50,105 bases of DNA from Deltaproteobacteria bacterium (GTDB lineage: Bacteria; Desulfobacterota; DSM-4660; Desulfatiglandales; Desulfatiglandaceae), in the NCBI GenBank assembly GCA_021163815.1, contig JAGGTJ010000121.1:1-50105 (forward strand). Direction: 5' to 3'. The translations under genes and the position numbers were made by a program. The notes beneath the pieces are model-generated. The model ran no database searches. It was not told the origin of the DNA and worked only from the letters and a program-made list of their open reading frames with translations. Position 1 is the stretch's first letter. Each line of letters opens with the position of its first letter. Below are positions 7,851 to 15,940 of the stretch, in pieces.

Positions 7851-10718
7851 CTACCTCCCAGTAAGAACAGGGCTCATACCAAAAACAGACCTAAGAGAAT
7901 GATACAAAGCGCCGCCTCTGCGGACATCATTAGCTGCAATCTCTCCAATGATGACAGTAATATCCCTACCTCCATAAGCTCCTCTCGTTTCTTCAACCTT
8001 CGGTTCAAACATCGTATTATTCACAATCTGAACTCTTTCAATCGGCGAAGCTCCTCTTGGAAGCACCGTCTCGCCTCTTTGCAAGATGGCAGGATATTCA
8101 TCTGATCTAAGCCCCGCATGAAGTTTTGGAGCAAATCGAAAGATGTTTTCAGGTACAGTCGTCTGAGGAAGAGGTTCCTTGCCGATGACTCCGCCTCTAT
8201 GAGCTTTATAAGTCTTAATCTCACCGCCGCCGCCTTTTCCAACAACATGTTCGAGCAACCCGCCTTTTCCAAAGATGACCGACGTTGCCAACTGACCCAA
8301 AAGATCACTGCACGCCCTTGCAATGCTTTCAAGAACTGCCACCACATAATCGTGAAAAGTCTTTAACTTTCCAGTCATCAACTCAAAGAAAAAATCACTA
8401 AAATTTGTCTCCATGGCCTCAGCCGTGCGTCTTGAAAGGGTTATCAGGTGATTCGCTGCTGCCTTATGCTCTTCAAGCATTTTTTGTCTCTTCGCATTGA
8501 AATATTTCTCAATAGCGTCTACAGCCTCTTTCTGGCCCTCCGCACTTTTTAGTGCTGCAGCTTTCTCTCGTTCAAGTGCCCAAAGCTCATATTCACTCCT
8601 CTCCATCGTAAGTTCGTTAAACTTGTCGATGTAGGTATCTTTCAGACTCTCCAATCTTTCTTTTCTTTGCGCTTCCGAATCTTTTTCAGCCTTATCTATT
8701 TTCTTTAGCATCACAACCCAATACTTCATGATCAGGCTTAACGTCTCTTGGGTTGCACCTTTCATATTCATGTATCTTTCAACAGTCTTATTTAAGACCC
8801 ATCTCTGATACTCATATGCACTCATCGTAGCTTTCTGGATGGCATCGGTCATCTCATCTTCAACTCTCTGAGCCTCTTCCAATGCAGCAGCAGAGATACG
8901 CTCTCCAAAAATCGATCTCAAACCTTCTCCAGCTTTCCCGAGCGCCGGCAACTCGACATCCAAGGAAGTTAGAAGCTCCACAATACGGCTTCGAGCCTCT
9001 TTAACATACGGTTTGATGCGATCGATAACTGCCCCGTATGCAGCTCTGAACTGTTCTGGATAGTGCTCTTTTATATATTTGAGAAGAACTTTAAAGCTTG
9101 TAGCTTCTTCTTCCTCTTTCACGAGCTTTTTCAGTTCTTCCAGATGAGCTTTCATCTCCTTAATTTTCTTCTTATAAAATGCTGCATAAGAAGATTGAGG
9201 AGATACTCTTGCGTACATCTCTTGCAAACCTTCCAGCTCATCTTTTGTAGCTCTGACCTCTTCCTGATATTTTTTAAGAAGCTCCTGATGCTTTTCAAAA
9301 ATCGGTGTTGGCTTCTGTAATGTCTTTACAAGAGCGATAACCGCAGGCACAAGCGACGGCAGAAAAAGTATCCTGCCAACAACGGAGTTCAACATCGTAA
9401 GTATCGTTTTGAGAGGAAATGCCAGCACTCTAAAAGCTCCTGAAAGAGCCCGAACAGCAGCTGCAGCTACTTTTGCACCAGCCAGCAATGCATAGAGACG
9501 AATTATCCCTTCAAGTTTCTTCAACACGTCCTTCATAGGCTTCGACAAGTTTTTGATCGCTACAGCCAGATATCCTGCACCCCTTACTCCAAACTCGAAG
9601 CTGCTTATGAACATCTTCAAGATGTCTCTCAACATCTGAAGAAGAACAACATTTCTTTTCAAAAAGTCTTCAGACATCCCTTCTCGAAACTTTTCTGCGC
9701 TCTCTGCAAAAGCTTCAGCAAAGAGATTCAAGCCTCTGCCGCCTGACGCCAGCTCAACACTAAGCGATATCATCCTCCTCAAGGATTTCTCCCAGTATTG
9801 AAGAGCTCGGTCAACATCAGCACGAACCAAAATCTTCGTAACTTCAGACATCCTTGCGTGCACTTGCAGCATCAGCTTTTCAATAATTTCCCCAGCGCCT
9901 TCCATCCTCTTGAGCTTCTCAAGCTCTTCGTCTGTAAGAATGCCCCACTTGATGAAAGATCTAACTACAATATTCGTTGTCCTTACCTGACCTTCCATCA
10001 AGCTTTGGAGTTCTTGACGAATCTGTCTGGTCGTTGATCCTGTAGTCTGCGCCACCATCGCTGTGTAGTCGACAAGCGATGCAAGGGCAGGCATCATACT
10101 CTTCTTTACAATAAGCCCACCTTGGGCAAGCTCATCGAGCCCTGTTGAAAGCTCTTCAATAGAACTCAATGAGGTGATGCTTGCATCAGCCAAAGCCTTA
10201 ATGTTCGCTCCAGCTTTCTCATAAGCCTTCGCAAAGCTCAAAGTAGACTTTTCATGGATTTTATACCAAAATGCCAACTTGGCCTGCATGCTTGCCAGCA
10301 TCCCGCTTTCTCGAATGGCTTGATGAAAGGTATCGACCAGTCGACGCATGCCAGCCTCGAAAGCATTCATCGCTCGATACGCAACAGTGAATCCAAGAGC
10401 TACAGCACCAAACCTTTTCCACCAACCGGCTTCAAACTTCTTTCCTTTTTTCTCATCCTCCTTAAGAAACCTATCTAATTCATCTTGCATCGTTCTCAGA
10501 GGATGCTTAAAAGCCTCTTTCATGGAATGAAAAGCTTGCCGCCAGGTCATTCTAAACTCCCGTGCAGCCTTTCTACTTCTTCTCGTGAAGACGACCTCTT
10601 GAGCTTGAGCCATCTTCGCAACCGCTGCCTCGATGGAGGCAAGAGTCTCCCGAAGCTCACGCAGAAACTTCTCGTTCTGCAGCTCCAACGAAACTTGTAT
10701 ATCACCTGTCCCTATCAT
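7851..10718 (-). CDS. Tail tape measure protein
   Basis: 955 aa from the ATG at 10718; the ORF could begin at 10763 (970 aa). I prefer 10718 because the AAGGAGG at 10763 abuts its ATG directly, leaving no spacer, whereas GGGGAAG lies about 8 nt before 10718, and MIGTGDIQVSLELQNEKF resembles a normal tape-measure start. The protein is long, alpha-helical and rich in coiled coil (for example residues ~480-560 and 640-780), with a hydrophobic membrane-like block near 395-470. By the usual ~0.15 nm per residue rule it implies a tail of roughly 140 nm. It lies downstream of the tail chaperone genes, as expected. It acts as a length ruler inside the tube and is ejected at infection. Confidence 0.9.
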   Translation of the reverse strand: MIGTGDIQVSLELQNEKFLRELRETLASIEAAVAKMAQAQEVVFTRRSRKAAREFRMTWRQAFHSMKEAFKHPLRTMQDELDRFLKEDEKKGKKFEAGWWKRFGAVALGFTVAYRAMNAFEAGMRRLVDTFHQAIRESGMLASMQAKLAFWYKIHEKSTLSFAKAYEKAGANIKALADASITSLSSIEELSTGLDELAQGGLIVKKSMMPALASLVDYTAMVAQTTGSTTRQIRQELQSLMEGQVRTTNIVVRSFIKWGILTDEELEKLKRMEGAGEIIEKLMLQVHARMSEVTKILVRADVDRALQYWEKSLRRMISLSVELASGGRGLNLFAEAFAESAEKFREGMSEDFLKRNVVLLQMLRDILKMFISSFEFGVRGAGYLAVAIKNLSKPMKDVLKKLEGIIRLYALLAGAKVAAAAVRALSGAFRVLAFPLKTILTMLNSVVGRILFLPSLVPAVIALVKTLQKPTPIFEKHQELLKKYQEEVRATKDELEGLQEMYARVSPQSSYAAFYKKKIKEMKAHLEELKKLVKEEEEATSFKVLLKYIKEHYPEQFRAAYGAVIDRIKPYVKEARSRIVELLTSLDVELPALGKAGEGLRSIFGERISAAALEEAQRVEDEMTDAIQKATMSAYEYQRWVLNKTVERYMNMKGATQETLSLIMKYWVVMLKKIDKAEKDSEAQRKERLESLKDTYIDKFNELTMERSEYELWALEREKAAALKSAEGQKEAVDAIEKYFNAKRQKMLEEHKAAANHLITLSRRTAEAMETNFSDFFFELMTGKLKTFHDYVVAVLESIARACSDLLGQLATSVIFGKGGLLEHVVGKGGGGEIKTYKAHRGGVIGKEPLPQTTVPENIFRFAPKLHAGLRSDEYPAILQRGETVLPRGASPIERVQIVNNTMFEPKVEETRGAYGGRDITVIIGEIAANDVRRGGALYHSLRSVFGMSPVLTGR

Positions 10719-11001
10719 AAGAAATCTTCCCCGATCTGAGCGCCTCCCAAGAGTTTTCGACATCCTCCTTAGTACTTATCAGCTTTGGCACGCCTCCGTA
10801 GTCATACCACATCTGGCGTCTACCACGCTCATCCAGATAAGGAAAAATAGATGCCTCAAAAGCGAGGCGCTGACGTTGTCCAATTAGGTCAACAGCTTTT
10901 CGGTAGTAGAAAAAGAACTGCCTTGCGGTAAGTGTTAGAATTGTCTGATGTGACCAACCGTAGGTTGATGCGAGGAGTGCGAAGCAGGAGGCGATATCTA
11001 A
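10702..11001 (-). CDS. Tail assembly chaperone T-domain, reached by -1 frameshift from G
   Basis: An open frame of 99 codons with no usable start near its beginning, in the -1 frame relative to the 96-aa G ORF and overlapping its stop. It begins LDIASCFALLASTYGW and ends SGKISYDRDR, stopping inside the tape measure start region. In lambda-like phages the G and T reading frames are fused by -1 slippage to make GT, which binds the tape measure. Position, lack of a start and the slippery heptamer at 11001-11007 all support the same arrangement. The fusion product would be about 195 aa. Confidence 0.8.
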   Translation of the reverse strand, partial: LDIASCFALLASTYGWSHQTILTLTARQFFFYYRKAVDLIGQRQRLAFEASIFPYLDERGRRQMWYDYGGVPKLISTKEDVENSWEALRSGKISYDRDR

Positions 11002-11288
11002 GGGTTTCCACCTGCTTCAGCGCCTCCTACATCAAGAATCCAGTTTCTGATCTCTGACATGGCAAGACTTGCAGCTTTAAGGCCAATGCCTTTCAGTTCT
11101 TCTTGATCCACTCCAAGAATGCACGCCAACTGCTTGTGAAAGACCTCGAAGCCAGCATTTTCATCGACCTTCAAAGCCTTGAGGAAGACATCAAGTCCGA
11201 TGTCCTTAACCTCATACTCCTTACCTGACAGCTTGAGCACTAACTTGTTCTCGCCGAGTAAGGCATCAATGTCTACCATCTTCTTCAC
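10998..11288 (-). CDS. Tail assembly chaperone G
   Basis: 96 aa. A GTG start at 11288 lies 6 nt after GGAGG; an ATG three codons in is too far away. Sequence VDIDALLGENKLVLKLSGKEYEVKDIG fits the small acidic chaperone between tail tube and tape measure. It terminates at a TAG that directly follows a slippery AAACCCT, so most ribosomes make G and a minority read on into the T frame. It coats or stabilises the tape measure during tail assembly and is absent from the mature virion in relatives. Confidence 0.8.
   Translation of the reverse strand: MKKMVDIDALLGENKLVLKLSGKEYEVKDIGLDVFLKALKVDENAGFEVFHKQLACILGVDQEELKGIGLKAASLAMSEIRNWILDVGGAEAGGNP
11001..11007 (-). other. Slippery heptamer for -1 programmed frameshift
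   Basis: On the minus strand AAACCCT, in zero frame A-AAC-CCT, fits the X-XXY-YYZ rule and is followed immediately by the zero-frame stop TAG. Slipping back one base re-reads TTA GAT and enters the 99-codon T frame. I did not model a downstream stimulator. Confidence 0.75.
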
Positions 11289-11302
11289 TTTATACCTCCA
11301 TT

Positions 11303-11827
11303 TTAACTGCCGCTTTCAGCTGCTTCTTCATCACCAAAGTAATAAAGCACCTCGTTGTCATCAGGAAACGCCCTAAAGATAGTTTCGATGACACGTTGAG
11401 TCTCTCCGTCATAGGTGAGCTCAAAAGTTCCTATCGGCGCAGCCTTTGGAAAGCGTATCCAATCCTTTTTATCACTGGAAATTTCACCATCGACATACTT
11501 CTTCAGCAACAAACTCTTAGCCTTAGAAGAAAGCTTTGTGCCAACCAAACTTGAGCCTTTGATGCCTTCCTGACTGCCTAAAGACTTCTTAGTCTGATTG
11601 AGCGCAAGTGCTATAGAGTCGAGGGTGTAGTTTGCAAGTGGACATGTTATCGTTGCCCCTTGTCCAGTGATTACTTGATCCTCTGGCTCGGTGCCATATT
11701 GATCTGAAGAAAGATCAGCAACAGACTGCGAGAACGAAAGTCTAACGCCTCCTTGAGTCTTCCCTAAATCTTCTTCAGAATCTGCATCACCGAAATACAC
11801 ACGACAAGGTCCTAAATCCAAAGCCAT
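11303..11827 (-). CDS. Major tail tube protein
   Basis: 174 aa, just upstream of the chaperone gene. It starts MALDLGPCRVYFGDADSEEDLGKTQGG and contains beta-rich segments and ELTYDGETQRVIETIFRAFPDD near the C-terminus, as in siphovirus tube monomers. It should polymerise as hexameric rings around the tape measure. A glycosyltransferase/methyltransferase block sits immediately upstream, so it is a possible modification target. No cleavage or signal sequence is seen. Confidence 0.75.
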   Translation of the reverse strand: MALDLGPCRVYFGDADSEEDLGKTQGGVRLSFSQSVADLSSDQYGTEPEDQVITGQGATITCPLANYTLDSIALALNQTKKSLGSQEGIKGSSLVGTKLSSKAKSLLLKKYVDGEISSDKKDWIRFPKAAPIGTFELTYDGETQRVIETIFRAFPDDNEVLYYFGDEEAAESGS

Positions 11828-11844
11828 TTTTCATCCCTCCTAAA

Positions 11845-12474
11845 TTAAATCTTTATAAAGCAGAATGATGCAACATCCTTAGAACGAAGCTCTGCCTCGA
11901 TATCCTGCCTAATTAACATCCTATAGCCCCATTTCCTGAAAAGCAGCTCCAGAGCTTTCTCAGAGAAGTACCAGATGTGCTCTCCAGGAACAAAATGCTT
12001 CCAAGTGAAGATGTCCTCGACGTCATCTACAATTGGCAAGCTCAAAAAAATCCATTCAGCTCCAATAAGTGGCACGATGTCAAGACGGCTCATATGCTCT
12101 AATGAGTCCCACATCGTCAAGACATCAATATCTGCTTTAAGGAAGCCGTGATCCCTATAGAAGTATGGATCATAATTAAACACTCTGATCAAATTACTCT
12201 CGTTGGCATCTCCAAAAGCCCGTGCGCCACATCCGTAATCCAACAGCACCAGCCTGCGGGTCGGAGTGTATTGATGAACAAAAGCCCATCTCGCCCTCTG
12301 AATAAGCCCTGATAACTCTGTTTTTTCTCGATACAGTTTGTAATGTAGAAGATAATCATCTCCATAACCCATCAATTGTCTCGGATCGGCAAAAAGGAAA
12401 CAATCCCTACATCGATAAATTTCACCATAACGTTCCAAAGGTTCGTTACAGATGGGGCAAAGTCTTGGATTCAT
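11845..12474 (-). CDS. SAM-dependent methyltransferase with N-terminal zinc ribbon
   Basis: 209 aa. The N-terminal CPIC (6-9) and CRDC (22-25) form a zinc ribbon. Motif I of a class I methyltransferase is LLDYGCGARAFG (~77-88), with the acidic loop DIDVLTMWDSLEHM further on and a WKHFVPGEHIWYFS segment typical of sugar or small-molecule methyltransferases. It begins directly at the stop of the glycosyltransferase gene (TAGATG), so the two are translated together. It probably methylates a sugar made or transferred by its partner. It is unusual to find it inside the tail gene cluster. Confidence 0.8.
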   Translation of the reverse strand: MNPRLCPICNEPLERYGEIYRCRDCFLFADPRQLMGYGDDYLLHYKLYREKTELSGLIQRARWAFVHQYTPTRRLVLLDYGCGARAFGDANESNLIRVFNYDPYFYRDHGFLKADIDVLTMWDSLEHMSRLDIVPLIGAEWIFLSLPIVDDVEDIFTWKHFVPGEHIWYFSEKALELLFRKWGYRMLIRQDIEAELRSKDVASFCFIKI

Positions 12475-14091
12475 CTAAAAATCCTCCGCAAAAAGGCATC
12501 GCTTTAGGCGCACGAAAGATGATGCAAAAGCGCCCATATGCTGTGCCATCGACGGTTGAAGAACCACACTCCAAAAACCCTTCTGAGCAAGTTCTGCATT
12601 CTTTGAAAGATCAGCCGAATTCTCTTCAACATCAAAAAGCCCGAAATCGTTTTTGAAAAAGTCCTTTCGCATCAAGAAAAGAAGATTAACGCCTCTCTTC
12701 AAACGATATTGGCCATACGGACTTGAAAAAACCTGCTGGCTTTCAGCTACATCATAAACAGGATGCTTCGCATTGAAGCATGAACACAATCCCACGCCTT
12801 CATGGTGCCGTCTTGCATATTCTAACGTTAAGATCATTCTCTGCGCCCAAAAAGGTTTGAAGATGGCATCTGGATCACAAACCGCCAAGTAGTCTACATC
12901 CTCTATCTTTTCAGCCTTTTTGAGAAGGAAGTTGTAAGAGGCACATGAGGGACACCGACATCGATGTCGTTGAGCTGCTTGATCCGCCTCAAAATAATGC
13001 ACCTCAATACCATCCACCTTGAAATCAAGCAACGCCTTCTTGACCCTTGGGTCAGTGCTGCCATCATTTAAAAACAAAACATGCCCTTCTTGAGGCTCAC
13101 TCTCTTTAAACGATTTTAGGAAGCTTTTTAGAAGATGATATCTATTAAAGCATGCCACGCAATAAGCAACTTTTCCATCACATTTAAACTTCCTACCCTT
13201 GACGGCCTTCTCCTTCTTCACAAATACCTTTCGACGTGGACGATACATCTTTGGAATGAAGTTGAGCATCTTCTGAATAACATCTCCCACCTCAATCCTC
13301 GTCATACATACTGGCTTTTTGCACATCCACCACGTCGATTTCTGAAAACATGGGGCACATGCCACATACTTCCTTACGACTGCATAATTCACCAGAAGAG
13401 GGTGAGATTTAGGAGTTGTCATCGGACCTTCAAGCAGCAAGACAGACGTTCCTACAGCATCAGCTACAACAGAAAGCCCTGTTGAGGGAGAAATCAGCAA
13501 ATTACATTGCTGCAAAACTTTTGCAGTCTGCCTCAAAGTCAGCTTTCCCGTATAGTCGATGCCTTTGCATCCTTCAAGCTCGCCATCCAATCCCAACAAT
13601 ACAACCTGATAGCCTAAATCTTGAAGCACTTCAGAAAGTTCAGGGAATTTATCCCACCTTTTCTTGACAGCTTGATTTGTTCTCGAACAGTTTGCTAATG
13701 CGATTGTGAAGTCCTTTTTTCGAATTTTTGGCTTAAGATCAGGCTTAAAGATGTATCCATCAAAATCATCCCATGAGGCGCCAATGCAATCGAGATAATG
13801 CTGCACTTCATGGATGCCTTGCTCTTGCCAGTTGATCGTCTTCACCTTGCGCCTGACAGCAGCCGGAACTGACCAGTTGAAGATGAAGACCTTCTCGTAG
13901 CCATCTTCGACATATTTCGTTCTTATCTTGTTGAAAATACCGTTGCTGATTTCCATCAAGGCAGGATGCTTCAAAAATTTCTCATCAGTAATCAAATCAA
14001 CTTCATATCCCCATCTCTTCAACACCTTAATAGCTGCTGTGAGAAAGATGAAATTACCAACTCCGTTGAGAAAGCATACAGCTACACGCAT
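12475..14091 (-). CDS. Two-domain glycosyltransferase (GT9-like plus GT2-like)
   Basis: 538 aa from the ATG at 14091 (the ORF could start at a TTG, 14112). Residues ~1-300 resemble a GT9/heptosyltransferase fold: RVAVCFLNGVGNFIFLTAAIK at the start, FTIALANCSRTNQAVKKRW, and LLISPSTGLSVVADAVGTSV with the PSTG nucleotide-sugar loop. Residues ~310-538 look like a GT-A family 2 enzyme: VAYCVACFNRYHLLKSFL, VLFLNDGSTDP and the DPD of LAVCDPDAIF as metal-binding motif. Fusing two sugar transferases suggests sequential addition of sugars to one acceptor. Because it lies among virion genes, capsid or tail glycosylation is plausible; change of the host surface is the alternative. Confidence 0.8.
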   Translation of the reverse strand: MRVAVCFLNGVGNFIFLTAAIKVLKRWGYEVDLITDEKFLKHPALMEISNGIFNKIRTKYVEDGYEKVFIFNWSVPAAVRRKVKTINWQEQGIHEVQHYLDCIGASWDDFDGYIFKPDLKPKIRKKDFTIALANCSRTNQAVKKRWDKFPELSEVLQDLGYQVVLLGLDGELEGCKGIDYTGKLTLRQTAKVLQQCNLLISPSTGLSVVADAVGTSVLLLEGPMTTPKSHPLLVNYAVVRKYVACAPCFQKSTWWMCKKPVCMTRIEVGDVIQKMLNFIPKMYRPRRKVFVKKEKAVKGRKFKCDGKVAYCVACFNRYHLLKSFLKSFKESEPQEGHVLFLNDGSTDPRVKKALLDFKVDGIEVHYFEADQAAQRHRCRCPSCASYNFLLKKAEKIEDVDYLAVCDPDAIFKPFWAQRMILTLEYARRHHEGVGLCSCFNAKHPVYDVAESQQVFSSPYGQYRLKRGVNLLFLMRKDFFKNDFGLFDVEENSADLSKNAELAQKGFWSVVLQPSMAQHMGAFASSFVRLKRCLFAEDF

Positions 14092-14483
14092 ATCTGGCAA
14101 AGCTCCCGCCAAAAGTCTTTAGAATCGCATCCAACGCAAAAAAGATCAAACAAACTCTGCCAACGTCCTGGCATCATAAACCTACGCAGCCAAATCAAGG
14201 GTATGCCATAGTTTTTCACAAAGCTGCAGACATTTAAATCCTTTTGAAAATCCAGCCCAACGTCTTTTACAACAACACCACTTGCATGAAGCAAAAGACT
14301 CAAGCCTCCATAGGTATATCTTTGGCAAACAAATCCGAACCTTTTGCATTCATTGAAAAAGTCTTCGACATCTTTTCCAATCCAGAAAAGATAAGGCTGT
14401 TCAGCTCTCCGAACCTTTATCTCAAGCACCTCTTTAGGAGGTGTTCTCTGTGCAGATTTGGAATAAAAAGGATGCGTTATCAT
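14082..14483 (-). CDS. Hypothetical protein of the glycosylation cassette
   Basis: 133 aa, not recognised. It starts MITHPFYSKSAQRTPPKEVLEI and has several Cys and aromatic residues (FGFVCQRYTYGGLSLLLHASG) but no obvious catalytic motif. Its end overlaps the glycosyltransferase start (ATGCGTGTAG), so it is co-translated with it and probably works with it, for example as an accessory transferase fragment. That link is an inference from coupling only. Confidence 0.6.
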   Translation of the reverse strand: MITHPFYSKSAQRTPPKEVLEIKVRRAEQPYLFWIGKDVEDFFNECKRFGFVCQRYTYGGLSLLLHASGVVVKDVGLDFQKDLNVCSFVKNYGIPLIWLRRFMMPGRWQSLFDLFCVGCDSKDFWRELCQICV

Positions 14484-14863
14484 TCTCCTCTTATAAAAAG
14501 AAAGGTCATCGTAAAAATATAGCTTCCTCGTTTGTCTCGATCCACTGGAGCAGGCATTCCAATCACATTACAATACAGTACTGTGTCATCTAACTCCCCT
14601 TCAGGAAAGCCCGCCTTATGTGCAAAAAGTTCATAAATTTCATATGCCAAGTCTTCTGCATCAAGATATGCAAGGTCTTTGCAGATCACTTGAACAGGGC
14701 GTCTTTCAAGTCCGGATTCAGTCTCGATGGCTCCTGCAGATTCACCCACGATGACACATCGTGCAGGCGCATTATAGACATCTGCTCCTATAAACAAATC
14801 TTCATCAATCTTGAGCGAGGTCTGCGCCTCGATGTATTTAGTGATGTTTTCGACAAGACTCAT
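14480..14863 (-). CDS. Tail terminator / minor capsid-like protein
   Basis: 127 aa from the ATG at 14863; an upstream TTG (14881) is less likely. MSLVENITKYIEAQTSLKIDEDLFIG and the conserved GMPAPVDRDKRGSYIFTMTFLFI ending are typical of tail terminator proteins, which cap the tail and join it to the head. Position after the gp10-like gene fits. It overlaps the following gene's start by four bases. Confidence 0.65.
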   Translation of the reverse strand: MSLVENITKYIEAQTSLKIDEDLFIGADVYNAPARCVIVGESAGAIETESGLERRPVQVICKDLAYLDAEDLAYEIYELFAHKAGFPEGELDDTVLYCNVIGMPAPVDRDKRGSYIFTMTFLFIRGE

Positions 14864-15248
14864 GAATCTTACGAGCAACAATTCCGATATATTTCTTGTA
14901 GTGGCGTAACATCTTTGCCTCTATCCACTTCGCCCCAGTTCCAGGAGTGTGATAGTGAAAAGGCGTACCCCAACGGCTAATGCCTTCATGAATAACGGTG
15001 GCATAACGCACTCCATGTGTCTCAAGGTATCCTACAACACCAATCATAAGGGGAACTATCCTTATAAAATGGCGGCTTTTCAAAAAGCCCGTCCGATAAG
15101 GCACCTTCGGGCACTCGTTGAAGGCGTCGTCTCGCAATGCCACCATTGCATCCCTTACACCTTCAACAGACGCTCCTTGAACATCTGCCTGAATCCTCGC
15201 AATCTTATTTCGCAGATTTCCAAAACCTGTTTTAATCGAGACTCTCAT
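14838..15248 (-). CDS. HK97 gp10-like tail completion protein
   Basis: 136 aa. It contains DDAFNECPKVPYRTGFLKSRHF (the PxRTGxL pattern of the HK97 gp10 family), RYATVIHEG and FHYHTPGTGAKWIEAKM near the end, all hallmark elements of this head-tail joining family. It overlaps both neighbours, consistent with an ordered assembly operon. It acts during head-tail joining. Confidence 0.75.
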   Translation of the reverse strand: MRVSIKTGFGNLRNKIARIQADVQGASVEGVRDAMVALRDDAFNECPKVPYRTGFLKSRHFIRIVPLMIGVVGYLETHGVRYATVIHEGISRWGTPFHYHTPGTGAKWIEAKMLRHYKKYIGIVARKIHESCRKHH

Positions 15249-15547
15249 TGCAGCTCCACTTCAAGATGATGCACACCTCTATCATTTCGAGCCTTAACAA
15301 TGTTTCGCACTGATCTTGTTACACCATCCACCACGACTTCATCTTGTTGAGAAATATCCTGATCAGGCTTAAAAAACACGACAGTAGTAGATACGGAATG
15401 ATCTCCTGTCTCGTCTCTGGTGACGCCTTGACGAGATGACACAAATGCAGGCACATCCTTCTCAGTTTCTGTCGTCCTCCGACCCCCTGCAAGAGTCACC
15501 TTCACAACATCTACTGTATGCTTAAGAAAAGGATCAATTGAAATCAT
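15245..15547 (-). CDS. Head closure (stopper) protein, putative
   Basis: 100 aa, beta-rich: DPFLKHTVDVVKVT, DVPAFVSSRQG, DQDISQQDEVVVDGVTRSVRNI and a HHLEVELQ end. This composition and its place between the connector adaptor and the gp10-like gene match head-closure proteins that plug the portal channel after packaging. Overlaps of 4 and 14 bases with its neighbours imply coupling. The assignment is from position and fold-like pattern, not a motif. Confidence 0.6.
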   Translation of the reverse strand: MISIDPFLKHTVDVVKVTLAGGRRTTETEKDVPAFVSSRQGVTRDETGDHSVSTTVVFFKPDQDISQQDEVVVDGVTRSVRNIVKARNDRGVHHLEVELQ

Positions 15548-15926
15548 GCATCCCCCTCTTAAAAAGCGGCGTCACGAGAGATGTATCGGCCTCTGTAGCA
15601 TCTTTGAAGCTGTCAAGATAACTCCCTGCCCAAGGAGCTGCAGCTTTCTCCTCATAGAGTTGTGCCATCTTCTGATATCTCTCAAAGACATCTCTCAAAT
15701 CCTCAGTAAAATTCTCCGCTCGGTAGCGACTCGGTTCCGCTGCAAAATGAGCGCAAATGAGCCTACAGCACCTCGCAACACGCAAATAGAACTCAGACTG
15801 CTCAGAGATTATCTGATCAATCTCTTCGTCTTGCAACAGGACTCGATCTGGATTTGTATCTCCAATTTCCAGTCGAATCCTGTTGCGGGCTTCGTCTAAA
15901 GCTGTTGCATCGTAGCTAAACGTCAC
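15534..15926 (-). CDS. Head-tail connector (adaptor), gp6-like
   Basis: 130 aa, mostly helical. Typical features are the start FSYDATALDEARNRIRLEIGDT, then LLQDEEIDQIISEQ and RYQKMAQLYEEKAA. This is the usual helical adaptor that binds the portal ring beneath the capsid vertex. It directly follows the major capsid gene with a 14-nt gap and overlaps the stopper gene. Confidence 0.7.
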   Translation of the reverse strand: MTFSYDATALDEARNRIRLEIGDTNPDRVLLQDEEIDQIISEQSEFYLRVARCCRLICAHFAAEPSRYRAENFTEDLRDVFERYQKMAQLYEEKAAAPWAGSYLDSFKDATEADTSLVTPLFKRGMHDFN

Positions 15927-15940
15927 GGCATTACCTCAGA

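Noticed and set aside
8021-8347. ORFs on both strands inside the tape measure gene (for example 8021-8347 and 9063-9320)
   Set aside because: Shadows of a long, consistent coiled-coil reading frame.
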